The position numbers and the translations under genes were made by a program. From Dioscorea cayenensis subsp. rotundata (lineage: Eukaryota; Streptophyta; Magnoliopsida; Dioscoreales; Dioscoreaceae), in the NCBI RefSeq assembly GCF_009730915.1, contig NC_052489.1, positions 24,235,916 to 24,299,915 of the forward strand: a DNA stretch of 64,000 nt, given 5' to 3'. Shown here piece by piece: positions 1 to 11,300 of this stretch; position 1 is the stretch's first letter, and every line of letters starts with the position of its first letter. The notes under the pieces are model-generated. The model did not search any database, was not told the origin of the DNA, and was given only the letters and a program-made list of their open reading frames with translations.

Positions 1-1490
1 TTACTGGTGACTCATCTTCTCCATTGGAAGTAGTCTGAAGCTGAGAAAGTTGGGGAGATCTCAAGCCGTTCATTTATTTGATCTAATGGCTGAGAAATTC
101 CTTCTTGATCAGCTTCAACATCTTCCTCCACATCAGCAATAGGTGTGAGGTTTGGTGTTGCTGAGTCAAATGAGTTCGACCAGTCCCAACGAAGATTCTC
201 TAAAAAGTTCACCTCCCTGCTGACTTGGACACGTCTGGTAATAGGGTCCAGACATTTGTAAGCTTTAGAATCCTCCGTGCAGCCAATGAAAACTGCCTTT
301 GACGACTTGGCATCAAGCTTTTTTCTGATTTGTGGGTCAATGAGAACATAGAAGATGCATCTGAAGACGCGCAGATGGTCAACCTTGGGATCTTCTTCAG
401 TGCGCTCGTGGGAGATCTGTTGAGAATGTGAATTGCAGCAGCAACAGCTTCAGCCCACAACTCAATAGGGATCTTCATCTTCGCCAACATTGTTCTGGTC
501 ATCTCCGTGACAGTACAGTTCTTGCGCTCGGCCACGCCGTTTATTGAGGAGTCCGGGGAGCCGCCAGTTGATGCTTGATGCCAGTGGCGTTACAGAAGGT
601 TTTAAAATCTCTTGAAGTAAACTCGCCACCTAGATCGGTACGGAGAGACTTTAGTGATAAGGAGTATTGATTTTCCGCCAAAAGTTTGAAGCTTTTAAAG
701 ATCCGTAGAGCATCAGATTTACTCTGAATAAAATACACCCAACTATACCTCGAATGATCGTTAGTTAACAGAAAAAAAAATACCGATTACCTCGAGAGAA
801 GGTGTTTTCATCGGTCCAACTAAGTCACCATGGATCAATTCGAGTGATGCCATTGCCCGCTGAGCTTGATCTCTTGGAAACTCCAACCTTGCTTGTTTTC
901 CAATAGAGCAAGCTTCACATGGTGATGTATGTACAATGGCTAGTACACAATCAACCAAATGCTGTGCTGATAGCTGTTTCAAACTTCTCAAATTTAAGTG
1001 GACATACCTCCTGTGCCACAACTTTGAAGTGCTTTTAGCTCCATGTGCAATATGAGCTGAATCTACATCATTTGCATTGAATGGAAAAAGCCTATGAGTT
1101 ATCGAGCGAACTTTGGCCACCGACATGCTTGTTCGAGACTCCTTAATTAAGCATTCTCCACCTGAAAACTCAACATTATAACTAGTTGACATGAGCTGCC
1201 CGACGCTGAACAAGTTATGTGCCAAATTTGGCACAAATTGGACATTGGAAAGAATATGATTCTTCCCAGAGCTTGCTTGAAGTAAAACAGTCCCAACTCC
1301 TGCAACTTGGAGTGTATTACCATCACTTAATCTAATGGTTTGATGAGGACCTTCTTCAATACTGTGGAAGAGTGCTTTGTTCCCTGACATGTGGTTGGAG
1401 CACCACTGTCAATGAGCCAAATACCTCCAACTTTATTCTTTGAATCAACACTTGCCATGAAAAATACACCTTCATTCAAATCTTTTGTTT
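1..1490 (-). pseudogene. copia protease-integrase region, broken
   Basis: Translated on the minus strand this shows the aspartic protease start (a D-S-G-A motif near 1405-1415), the GAG-pre-integrase domain (LWHRR near 1000-1020, with C-x2-C of the HHCC finger near 905-915), then integrase core pieces: HGDLVGP near 820, a TDLGGEF segment near 625-640, and the VAERKN...LWAEA region near 430-540. The pieces lie in different frames, with breaks near 760, 540 and 300, and end in an acidic linker before RT would begin. In the family these domains process the polyprotein and insert the cDNA; here no intact enzyme is encoded. Confidence 0.85.
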
Positions 1491-1492
1491 CT

Positions 1493-1871
1493 TCAGTCAC
1501 ATTCAAAGCTTTTTTTTTTGAACCAGCAATGGGCTTTTATGTGCCCAACTTTCTTACAATGGTGACATTGCACTCTACTTATGTTTTGTCTAAACTCAGG
1601 CTGAGTTTCAGTTGCTTCTGAGCTTCGGCCACGGCCTCTACCTCTTCCACGACCTCTAAAAACTCCTCTCCCTTGACCTCTTGTGAGATTTGTAGAGCTC
1701 CTTCCTACTATTAGTTCAGATTTCACTTGGAGAGCCTTTACTTCCACATTATCTGAATACATGTCAAGTCGACCTTCATGACCTTTCAAAGAGCCACTTA
1801 GCTCATCAACTGTCATCTATGACAGGTCTTTAGCTTCAACAATTGAGGATACAACATGAGAGAATTTGGAT
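1493..1871 (-). pseudogene. copia gag, C-terminal part with zinc knuckle
   Basis: This is the continuation of gag beyond the hAT insertion. It contains an Arg-Gly-rich stretch (about 1630-1680) and a CCHC zinc knuckle of the form C-x2-C-x4-H-x4-C near 1535-1575, which binds the genomic RNA in related elements. An in-frame TAG lies at about 1815-1817 just before the first Met of this part. The 8 bases at 1864-1871 are one copy of the hAT target-site duplication, so this segment was joined to 7137-7632 before the insertion. Confidence 0.85.
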
Positions 1872-1888
1872 TAGGGATGTCAACGGGG

Positions 1889-2042
1889 CGGGGATTTACC
1901 GGGGGATACATTCCCCGGCCCCGGCCCCGATTTTCCACCCCTATCCCCGACCCCGGCCCCGAATCCGAATACGGGGATTTTTTTTCCCCGTCCCCGTCCC
2001 CGCGGGAATTTTTCAGTTTCGGGGATTCCCCGACCCCGACTA
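1889..2042. repeat. left subterminal CCCCG-rich block of the hAT element
   Basis: About 150 bp just inside the left TIR consist of repeated CCCCG/CGGGG words in AT-rich DNA. The mirror block is at 7036-7124. In characterised hAT elements such as Ac, clustered short subterminal repeats bind the transposase; that this block does so here is inference. Confidence 0.75.
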
Positions 2043-2559
2043 ATAAATTAAATTATTATTATTATTTAATTTAAAATTTATATTATATTATAAAATTCTC
2101 ATAAATATGAAATGACTATATCAATAATTTTCCATTAGATGCAAATAAAACATACATTAATGGACTTGAAATTAAATGACAAATTGGCTTTGGAGCAGAA
2201 TTCATCACATTTGATCTTTAATTCACCTGTCCACCACACTTAACCTATTTATGAAACAGTTTGACATGCGGAATTTGACATTAGAGTTCACACACCAAAG
2301 TCATTGCACAGAATGTGGAACTGCAGGAAAACATGGAAAGGTAGCATTAGTAATTTTAACTTGGATTCATTGAGCACTCTTCAGTTGTAGTGCAAGTACC
2401 ATTTTGTAGTAGTAAACAACAAGAAACAAATTTATATATATTAGTAATAAATTGTGATGAGACACAATAATACTTGATCTTATAATTCAAGGTCAATCAT
2501 ATAAATGCAACACCCATGATGACCACATAGTATAATTAAAATATACCTTTATTTATTCC

Positions 2560-4848
2560 ATCTCTTCTTCACTCTCAAAATCTTCATTAATAGTGCCATA
2601 TGTATCTTCTTTTTTGGAACACTCACCTATAAAACAAAATAATATTCATTTAATACAAAATAAATAAAAGTTATAATTTTTTTCAAATAAATTTGATTAC
2701 CTTCAATATCTTTCAACAACCAATTTTGCGTGCACATCAATGCCTCCAAAGTATTCGCATGAAGCCTACTACGATGAGGACTCACCAATCTACCACCAGT
2801 ACTGAAAGCAGATTCTGAAGCCACTGTAGAAATTGGAATAGCCAAGATGTCTTTGGCAATCATTTGCAAAATCGGATAACGGAGTCCACAACTTTTCCAC
2901 CAAGCTAAAATGTCAAAATCCGGAGTTCTTGGCAAGACTTTTTCCTCCAAATAATGATCTAACTCCGACTTTAATATATTTTTGTTTGAATCACTCACAT
3001 AGGAATCAAAACCATCAAGGAAGCTTGAATTAATAATGTCATTCTCCTTTATTTCATTACATGAAGTTTGCCGAGTAATTTTGCTAATTTGTGTAGAGCT
3101 TTCATATTCATGTAACAAGTCATAACAATAACTTGTAATCCTTTGAATTTCATAATCGGCTAAATGCCCATAAAGATGAGGAAAAAAATATTCCATTAAT
3201 TTCAACTTATATCTTGGATCAAGCACGGTAGCTACTCCCATGATTCCATGAACCGTTTCCCAATATTTGTCAAACTTTATTGACATACTTGTGGCCATAT
3301 TTCTGATAGTTTCACTAGGAGATTTAACCCAAGTGCTTAAAGAAACTTTAATCTCACACATCAATGGAAAGAAAACATTGGATGTAGGATATTTTCTCCC
3401 CGAAAATGCATTTGAAGCCGTATAAAAATACATGCAACTTTTTTTACAAATTTCCTCGGCTAACATCCAATCTTCTTCGGTTGGTGTAGAACTAAAATGT
3501 GGGTCCGTTTGTTGCAAACGATAAAAAACATCTTTATATTCCAAAGCAACACTAAGCATCAAATATGTAGAATTCCATCGAGTCTTGCAATCAAGCATCA
3601 ATTGTTTGGAATAATTTATATTCAAAATTTGCACATTTTCTTTGAAAGTTTGTAGTCTTTTTGGTGTGGCCGTCCAAAAAAAGAAACACTATCTCTAACC
3701 CTCTCTATTCCATCACCCATGAGCTTTTAACCCATCTTGAACAATTAAATTCAAAATATGTGCACAACAACGCATATGAAGCAATTTTCCATGCAACAAG
3801 AGATGATTAGGATTGAGCTTAGACACTAGGATATCAACCATAGCATCATTAGTAGTGCAATTATCAACCGTCAAAGTGGACAACTTTCTTTCTATGTTCC
3901 AATCAAATATGCATTTCAACAATTCTTTAGAGAGAACGGCCGATGTATGTGGACAAGGCACATAAGAGAACCTAACAAGTTAAGAAAAATTACATACCTA
4001 TAAGAAATATAATAGCATATAAGCTTACTTTCATAATTATAACAATGCAAAATAAGATTAGTAAAATAAACTACTAGAATGTCAATAAATTAAACATACC
4101 TCAAAACCAAACTTTGCAAATTCCAATTGTTGTCAATAAAATGTCCCGTGATAGCCATGAATCCTTTTTTTTTTTATTTGAAGCCGTCCACATGTCGGTA
4201 GTTATTGCAACCCTACTTAAATTCTTCTTCAAAAAGGTCAATGATCTTGGATTTTTTTCATTAACATAGATCTTCATTATATCATTTTTTTAATTGTATT
4301 CCGAGAAGGAATTTTTGAACATTGGTTGAAGATTTGTCGAATATTTCTTGAACCCATAATGTTCAACCATTGAAATTGGGTATTCATGCATTATTATCAT
4401 ACTAGCAAGATCTTTTCTTGAAGATTCTTGATCAAATGTGTAATTGCTAACACACATTTTTTTCCATCCGCCTTCCATTGTTGTTGCACTAATGTTTTTT
4501 TGTCTCATGTTGTTGAAAGGCCCTCATTTTTGCAAATTTTTATGATGGTCATGCAAATGTTTTTGTTCCATTTTTGCTCCCTCTACCAAGCAATTTCTTG
4601 CAATAATTGCATTCCGCTTTTATCGTAATCACCAACTTTAATCTTTTTTTAAAATGTTGCCAAACAATTGATTTCAATCTCTTCTCACCAACTTCTGTTG
4701 TTTCTTCACTAACTTCAGTAGAAATGTTTATAGGTGACTCATTTGGTGACTCCATAGGAGAATCAAGTGGAGTTAGTGAGCCATCAATTCTTATAGCGGA
4801 TTGACTACTACCAACCGGAGTAGAACAATTACCACCTTGAGATGCCAT
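2560..4848 (-). pseudogene. hAT transposase (RICESLEEPER/DAYSLEEPER type), broken
   Basis: The frame starts at an ATG at 4848 (MASQGGN). A Ser/Thr-rich leader is followed by a BED zinc finger (SIVWQHFKK ... C-x2-C near 4595-4685), then NYTFDQESSRKDLA...HEYP (4330-4450), the RNase H-like core (ITTDMWTAS near 4185-4215; TVDNCTTND near 3840-3870) and the C-terminal hAT dimerisation domain (WWKSCGLRYP...STVASESAFSTGGR near 2770-2910). An acidic tail lies near 2545-2625. A poly-A run near 4165-4175, a frameshift near 4549 and stops near 3680-3712 disrupt it. In the family the enzyme cuts and rejoins TIR DNA in the nucleus; this copy is non-functional as read. Confidence 0.88.
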
Positions 4849-4999
4849 CACTTCTCTATACAAAATATATGCACATATGTTAATTAATTGTTTTAAGTAG
4901 AACTTAGCAACCAAAATGGATAAAATATACTAATCATTATGAACAAAATTAAAAGCATTCAAAGTAAATTATATTCATAAAACAATAAAAACAAAAAAC

Positions 5000-5290
5000 T
5001 AGAATTCTAACTTCTATGGACCAATTCAAATATATGATACTTCATTCAAATCATCCAATCTACCAATAAAAAAATCTAGAATTCTAACTTCCATGGATCA
5101 ATCCAAGTATATCATACTTCATTCAAATCATCCAATCCAAGTAAATTATATACTAACTATTATCAATCAAACTACATCATACATTCATACTTCATTCAAA
5201 TCATCTAATCCACCAATAAGAACTAACAAGACTACATTCATACTTCATTTAAATCATCCACCCATTCATACTTCATTTAAATCATCCTTA
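5000..5290. repeat. minisatellite in the hAT element (77-bp and shorter units)
   Basis: A unit beginning AGAATTCTAACTT at 5001 recurs at 5078 (period 77). Shorter derivatives with the core CTTCATTCAAATCATCC continue to about 5285. It is non-coding and lies between the transposase 5' end and the inner element. Confidence 0.7.
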
Positions 5291-6179
5291 ATGGTGAAAG
5301 CATGAGTAGCAACCTTGGGTAGTAGACTCTTAAGGGGATCGAGTTCTTAATGGTGAAAGTGTAGCCGCCGGTGGGTTCAAGGTTTGGAGATGGTGATGAC
5401 TGATGAGGCAGACTTTGGAGGAAAGATGGTGATGTCTAGGGCTTTTAGAGAAGATTAGATGATGATGGATCGGGTATTTGCTTTTAGAGAATATAGTAAA
5501 GACTAAAGAGGCTAAAGGTAGATGTTGGATTCAGGGTTAACGGGTAAAGATCCAAAAATTTCTCACATTTTTTTACATTTTTCAACCTTTTTTTCTAAAA
5601 AGTTTTACAAATGAACCAAAAGATGAAAGATCTTTAACTTTTTTTCTTTTTTTCTTTTTATATCCATATAAAAAAATTCTTTTTTTACTTAATAATATCA
5701 TTAGGATATAAATATATTCGCACTTATTAATTATGTTATATCCATTATATTCTTTTTTTACTTAATAATATTATTTATAAAAGTTTTTACAAATGAACCA
5801 AATATATTCTTTTTTTATATCCATTGTTTATTTGATTTTTTTATAATTCAAATTTAATTATGTTATTAAAAAAAATAGTTTGTTATTTCCATTGATCTTA
5901 TTCAATCTATAATGTCTATTCATTATTTCATCTAGGTATTGCCTTATCGGCTTTGAAATGCTAAATTGCTAATTGCTAATCAATTCTATTTTTTAATTAA
6001 TATAAATTATTTTTTAACTTTTTTAAAGATAAATACATAATTTTTCTTTTTATTCATTAGATTAAGATCCTCTCTTCTCTAATCTCATCTCGTTAATCTC
6101 ATAATCCCTAATTCAATTATAATTTATAATTAATTAATATAATGAGATGTGTTTTTGTTTGTTTGCCTTATCGGCTTTG

Positions 6180-6400
6180 AAATGCTATATTGTTGTATTT
6201 TTAATTTGTTGTTTAGACAAATATTCTATCATGTTGTATTTTTATTTTTATTGTTTGGACAAATGAATTGTTGGTATTTTTATTTTTGTTGTTTAGACAA
6301 GTATTATATCATGTTGTATTTTTATTTTTGTTGTTCATGAAACAAGTATGATGTTGTGTTTTTTTATTTGTTGTTTAGATGAATGTCATATTGTATTTTT
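6180..6400. repeat. T-rich minisatellite in the hAT element
   Basis: Diverged units of roughly 40-60 bp share the core TTGTTGTTTAGACAA and a following ATGTTGTATTTTTATTTTT. At least five copies are visible. No coding content. Confidence 0.65.
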
Positions 6401-7005
6401 AATCCTTAAATGTTTTTTTAATTACAAATGTTTTTAATTATTGGTTATTTACACTTTAACCCCACATTTGTTTTTTTGTAATTATTTCAATAATTTGTTT
6501 GTGGTCTTTTTTTAGGCCATTTTGTAAAAAGAAATTGTTATTTAAATATGAAACATTATTTGAAATAACTCAATAAGAATTATTATTGGTAATTATTAAA
6601 ATGGGAATTTTTTTAAATTATTTTTATTAATATTATTATTATTATATTATTAATATTTTGAAAATAATGTGGATGCTGGTTGCCGGGGTTATTTGTAACC
6701 CCGGCATCGGGGTTGTAACCCCGATGCCGGGGTTATTTGTTAATAATATTATTATTATTAACAATAATAACAATAATAATAATAATAATAATATTGTTAT
6801 TAATAAAATAATTTAAAATAATTCCATTCTAATTTCAAATAATGTTTCATATTTAAATAACAATTTTTTTTAAAAAATGGCTTAAAAATAGACCACAAAG
6901 AAATTATTGAAATAATTACAAAACAAATGTAGGGTTAAAGTGTAAATAACCGGTAATTAAAAACATAAATGTAATTAAAAACATTTAAGAGATTAAAATG
7001 AAAAT
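6395..7005. repeat. large inverted repeat (foldback) inside the hAT element
   Basis: The left arm (about 6395-6660) matches the right arm (about 6735-7005) in reverse complement over about 260 bp with few changes; for example AACATTATTTGAAAT at 6550 pairs with ATTTCAAATAATGTT at 6832. The loop at 6665-6735 holds a smaller GC-rich palindrome of GGGGTTATTTGTAACCCC and CATCGGGG...CCCCGATG type. No flanking TSD was found, so it may be part of the element rather than a separate insertion. Confidence 0.8.
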
Positions 7006-7035
7006 TTATAAAAATAATATAAAAAATAAAAATTC

Positions 7036-7124
7036 CCCGACCCCGGCCCCGACCCCCGAAAAAATTCCCCGACCCCGGCCCCGACGGGTCGGGGAATCGG
7101 GTTCCCCATCGGGGCTGGGGCTCA
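7036..7124. repeat. right subterminal CCCCG-rich block of the hAT element
   Basis: Repeats of the ATTCCCCGACCCCGGCCCCGA type occur at least twice and sit directly inside the right TIR. The words match those in the left block, with copies in both orientations around 7080-7120. Confidence 0.75.
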
Positions 7125-7136
7125 TTGACATCCCTA

Positions 7137-7632
7137 ATTTGGATGTTAAGCTTCTCAGTATTTTGCCAACAATATCTTGCTCACTAAACTTTTCACCAAG
7201 TGACTGTATTTGATACACTACAGTTAAGACACGACTGATGTAGTCCTGCACAAACTCATCCTCCTTCATGCGAATGTTCTCAAGTTCTTGCTTGTGAGTG
7301 TGAAGCTTGGCTGTTGTGCTCTTTGAACATCCTTGGAACTCATTCTTCAAGATGTCCAAACCTTTCTTTGCATTCCTTGTTTGTGAGATTCGGATCAACA
7401 CCTTCTTGTCTAATGCTTGTTGAATAAAAAACAAGGCTTTGGCATTCCTTTTGATGTTCTCAGTCATCTTGTGTTCATCTTCTTCATCCTCTTTATAACC
7501 CTTTTCAACTATGCTCCAGAGATCTCTGGACAGGAGCATAGTCTCTATCTTTAGACTCCAAAGACTGTAATCTTCACCATCGAAGTAAGGCACATTTGTA
7601 GAAGAACTTCTAGAGCCTCCAGCATTTGCCAT
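7137..7632 (-). pseudogene. copia gag, N-terminal part (UBN2/DUF4219-like)
   Basis: The minus-strand frame starts at an ATG at 7632 (protein begins MANAGG) and runs to the hAT edge. It has the usual copia Gag start, YFDGEDYSLWSLKIE, followed by a helical capsid-like region with ALFFIQQAL and LKNEFQG motifs. It lies just downstream of the primer-binding site, which supports this ATG over earlier alternatives in the same frame. The hAT insertion at 7136 cuts it, and the rest of gag is at 1493-1871. Confidence 0.85.
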
Positions 7633-7649
7633 TATCTCTAATACCACTA

Positions 7650-7935
7650 TGAGAAAGAGAATAAAAAGTACCAAGCTTTCAAGATCACACACACTTGAAC
7701 AAAACACACACTTCTTTAGTTGAACACTCACTGAATTAATTATCATACATACTGACACTGCGATCAGCTTCAAAACTAAAGAGAATGCAAAGATGCCAAT
7801 CTGTTTAGATGTAGACACATCATCAATTACAAACAGTGAAATTCATAAAACAACAAACATAATTAATATAATGATAGATGACAAAATAGGAGTCAACTAA
7901 CTCCACTTAATCAGACACCAAACATAGCCATCAAC
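7650..7935 (-). repeat. putative 5' LTR of the copia element
   Basis: On the minus strand a candidate LTR begins TGTTGATGGC (ending at 7935 on the plus strand) and ends in CA next to the primer-binding site near 7640. This gives about 286 bp, short but possible for copia. Only one LTR is in the window, so neither edge can be checked against its partner. Confidence 0.45.
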
Positions 7936-8307
7936 AGGATTCTCCACTGAGCAACATAATTCTGAGCAAAATTCCTCGACACAAGATTCTTAACATATGA
8001 AAGTTCTAGCTAAGCAACTGATTTATCTTCAATTAGAAATTATTAGCCGTTCTTTGCGATTGGATTAAGCGGATAGCATTGAATATTATGTTTTATGACT
8101 GTTACAATTGACATTTCCTCTGTAAACCGTCTTTTAGTTGCGATGATTTTATGCTGTATCACATTAATATAAGTTGGTTTTCCTTTGTTAATAATTTTCA
8201 GTACCGTCAAAACAAAGAGCATATCTATATTACTATGGGACTGTGAGGGGCAGATGCCATGCTCATCTGAGATAGAATGATACAACTATAACTATAAGCA
8301 GAACAAA
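7936..8307. other. spacer / probable 3' UTR of the hexose transporter
   Basis: AT-rich DNA between the putative LTR edge and the STP stop codon. An 80-codon minus-strand frame here resembles no family I know and is more likely transporter 3' UTR. Confidence 0.5.
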
Positions 8308-11300
8308 TTAAGGCTGCAGCTCAGTAGCGCCATTGCTGTAGTTCTTCTTAGGCTCATTGTAATCAATATCATCATCATCATCATCATCATCAACGTAGCG
8401 CTTCCAGAACCAGTGCTTCTTCCAGACTCTTTCAGTCATCTCCTCAATCGGAATATTCTTGGTCTCGGGGAGGAAGAAGAGGACAAAGATGGACATGATT
8501 ACCACCCAAGCAGCAAAGAAGATGAAGATGCCGTACTTAAAGTGACAGAGCATAGAGAGGAATGCCTGAGCAATGACAAAGGTGAAGAGGAGGTTCACAC
8601 ATACAGTCACACTTTGCCCGGCCGATCGTACCTCTAGCGGGAATGTCTCACTGGGAATGAGCCATCCAAGAGGCCCCCATGACCACGCGAAGGATGACAC
8701 AAAGACGCAGACCATGACCACGACCAGAATGGCGTAGCCATGGCTCAAGTTGTCTGAATGATCAGTCACTTTGATGCCGAGGATTACGGCAATGATCACC
8801 TGAGAAAGGAACATTTGCACACCAGCCTCTAACAGCAGCGCACGCCTGCCTACTCTGTCCACGCAATAGATGGACACAACGGTCGATAGCACATTCACGG
8901 CTCCAGTGATCACAGCCGAGTACAATGACGCATCATTTTTGAATCCCAGCGTGTTGAACAACACAGGTGCGTAGAACATGATAGCATTGATACCAGTGAA
9001 TTGCTGGAAGATCTGCAAGCATTGCATTTGACAAACCAACAAATCAATGGATTTCATACTTTTGAAATACGTTTTATATACACATAAACAATGGCCGGTA
9101 AGCAGTACCTGAAGAAGGATGGCGATAATGAGTTGGGGGCGATTGCGTCGCTTGAGAAGGTTACGGAAAGGATGCTTGACCTGTTGGGCAATGCGGCTGG
9201 CCTCGAGGATCTCATTGAACTCAGGCTCGACATTGTCCGTCCCGCGAATGCGCTTGAGCACGGCCTTGCCTTCTTCGAGCTTGCCCCGCTCGATTAGACT
9301 GTTCGGCGTGTCGACCACCACCAGTGAACCAATTGTCAAAAGAATAGCTGGGATTCCGGCAAGTGCTAATGATAGTCTCCATCCCCATGGGTGTATTCTA
9401 AATGCATTAATCCATCAGTAATTGTCATGTATTTAGTTTAATTTCATTGATTATAACACAAATTAAATCAATGGGATGAACTTACTTGCTGGTTCCATAG
9501 TTGATGAGGTTGGCAAACAGAATGCCAATAGTGACATTGAGCTGAAACAAGATGTTGAGACCTCCACGGATTCTTGTTGGAGCAATCTCTGATAGGAACA
9601 GAGGGACAGCCTGCCAAGTGCAACACGTAATTACATGTTAGTTTGTTTTCTAAGCTTTGATTTGTTATATGTGACAAACACAACAGGTTAAATTATTAGT
9701 CACAGTCATGAATATTATCAATAATTCTTGATGCATAGTTTTCATAGGCCATGACATGAAACGGAAACTTAGACAAGTCAAACGCTGAGGTTTGTATGTT
9801 AGTGAAGGTTAGAATTTCCCATCCATTTCAATGTTGAATAATTTAAACAAGGTACCACTTTTGACTAACTTAACCCAATGTCACAGTCTTGTTGTTTTAT
9901 CATCAGTCATTCTCCATATATAAATAAATGAAGGCTACATATTAAATATTGTTTTATGTTTTATATAATCCCACATAACTCCTTCAATTATTATTACTAT
10001 TATAAAAATAAATAAATAAAACAAGATATGAGTTGGGTATGTTTTATATAATCCCACATAACTCCTTCAATTATTATTACTATTATAAAAATAAATAAAT
10101 AAAACAAGATATGAGTTGGGTAATGACAAGTAAACCACAAAAAAAAGAAATGGACTAATGGACCTCAACCACTGAAACATGTGCATCAATGAAATGGACG
10201 CGTCCATTTATTCCGGGATTCGATTCTCTCATTGACTAACTTGAGCAAGCCCACACCATACAGCATGACCCACAAGATATTAGCAATGTTACTAGTCGTT
10301 ATTATTATTATTATTTTTAGACCTTTTTTTTCGTATAATGATTAAGCTCAACAATCACACACGGCATCAATTCAACCATAAGTTTTGGACACCGGACATG
10401 TATGGAATGATATTGGTAAACGTCCTAGTTTATATATATATATATATATATATGAGAACCAATCATTTAGGGACGTCCCTAGATTTCAAATCTAGAGATG
10501 TCTATAGTAGCCATCGGATGAAAATCTGACGGCTATTATCATTATGAACAGTAGAAACCGCGTTCTACAGTGTTGTGCAGTGATCATGAGCAGTAAAAAA
10601 GTGTACAATGTTTATATAATCAATCAACCATCGGATGATGATCCAACGGCTTAGATTTAAAACGTCCCTAGATTTCAAATCTATGGACTTACTTAGATGA
10701 TGTTTTCCCTATATATATATATATATATACAAGTAAAACATATATAAATCTACCTAAAATTATCAATAATAATTGGGTTGTGATTAACCAGTGAACCTGA
10801 CCTGATTAGCAAAGCCAACACCACAACCAAGTAGAATTCGACCAACTATGAGCATGCCGAGGTCTTGGGCTGCACCATTGAAAATAACTCCGGCGATAAA
10901 GAATGCTCCGGCGATGAGCATTGTTAGCCGGCGGCCGAGCCGTCTAGTCGTGTAGGATGCGAAGAATGTGGCTGTTAGTCCGGCTAAGTATAACGATGAT
11001 GTGAATAGTTGTAGGTCTTGATTGTCATATTTGCAGTAGTTGCTCTCCAGGCCTTTTTCTTGTTTTTTCCGGTATACTTTGGGGAAAAATTTTCGGAGAA
11101 AATCATCCATTGATGTAACGCCACCTGTTATCATTAAAATATTTGCTCATTAATTAATTATAAATTAGACTTGACTTTCATTTTGATTAATGAGTTTAAG
11201 GTCAATTGGAAATGAAAACAGAAACTTACCAACTGGCACATGAATAGGTATCCACTAAGAAAACAATCATGTTAATTTTAGAATAGTTATATGAAATGGT

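Larger units (their letters stand above)
1872..7136 (-). mobile_element. hAT-superfamily DNA transposon inserted in copia gag
   Basis: The ends are TAGGGATGTCAA (1872-1883) and its exact reverse complement (7125-7136), a perfect 12-bp TIR. They are flanked by identical 8-bp copies of ATTTGGAT at 1864-1871 and 7137-7144, the TSD length typical of hAT elements. Inside are broken minus-strand transposase exons (2560-4848), a minisatellite at 5000-5290, another at 6180-6400, a large inverted repeat at 6395-7005, and G/C-rich subterminal blocks at both ends. Length is 5265 bp. The sharp ends and perfect TSD show transposition after the copia element was already in place. Confidence 0.95.
1..7935 (-). 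mobile_element. Ty1/copia LTR retrotransposon, decayed, 3' part beyond the window
   Basis: Read on the minus strand the order is putative 5' LTR, primer-binding site, gag, protease, integrase, as in Ty1/copia elements. The reverse transcriptase and 3' LTR would lie left of base 1. The coding parts carry frameshifts and stops, so the copy is dead as a protein source. A hAT transposon at 1872-7136 interrupts gag. The primer-binding site near 7636-7647 reads, on the minus strand, close to the initiator-Met tRNA complement common in copia elements, with one or two mismatches. The LTR edge at 7935 is inferred from TG...CA ends only and cannot be confirmed without the other LTR. Confidence 0.88.

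Noticed and set aside
8043..8285. 80-codon minus-strand ORF
   Set aside because: No family features, AT-rich codons, directly after the STP stop; better explained as 3' UTR.
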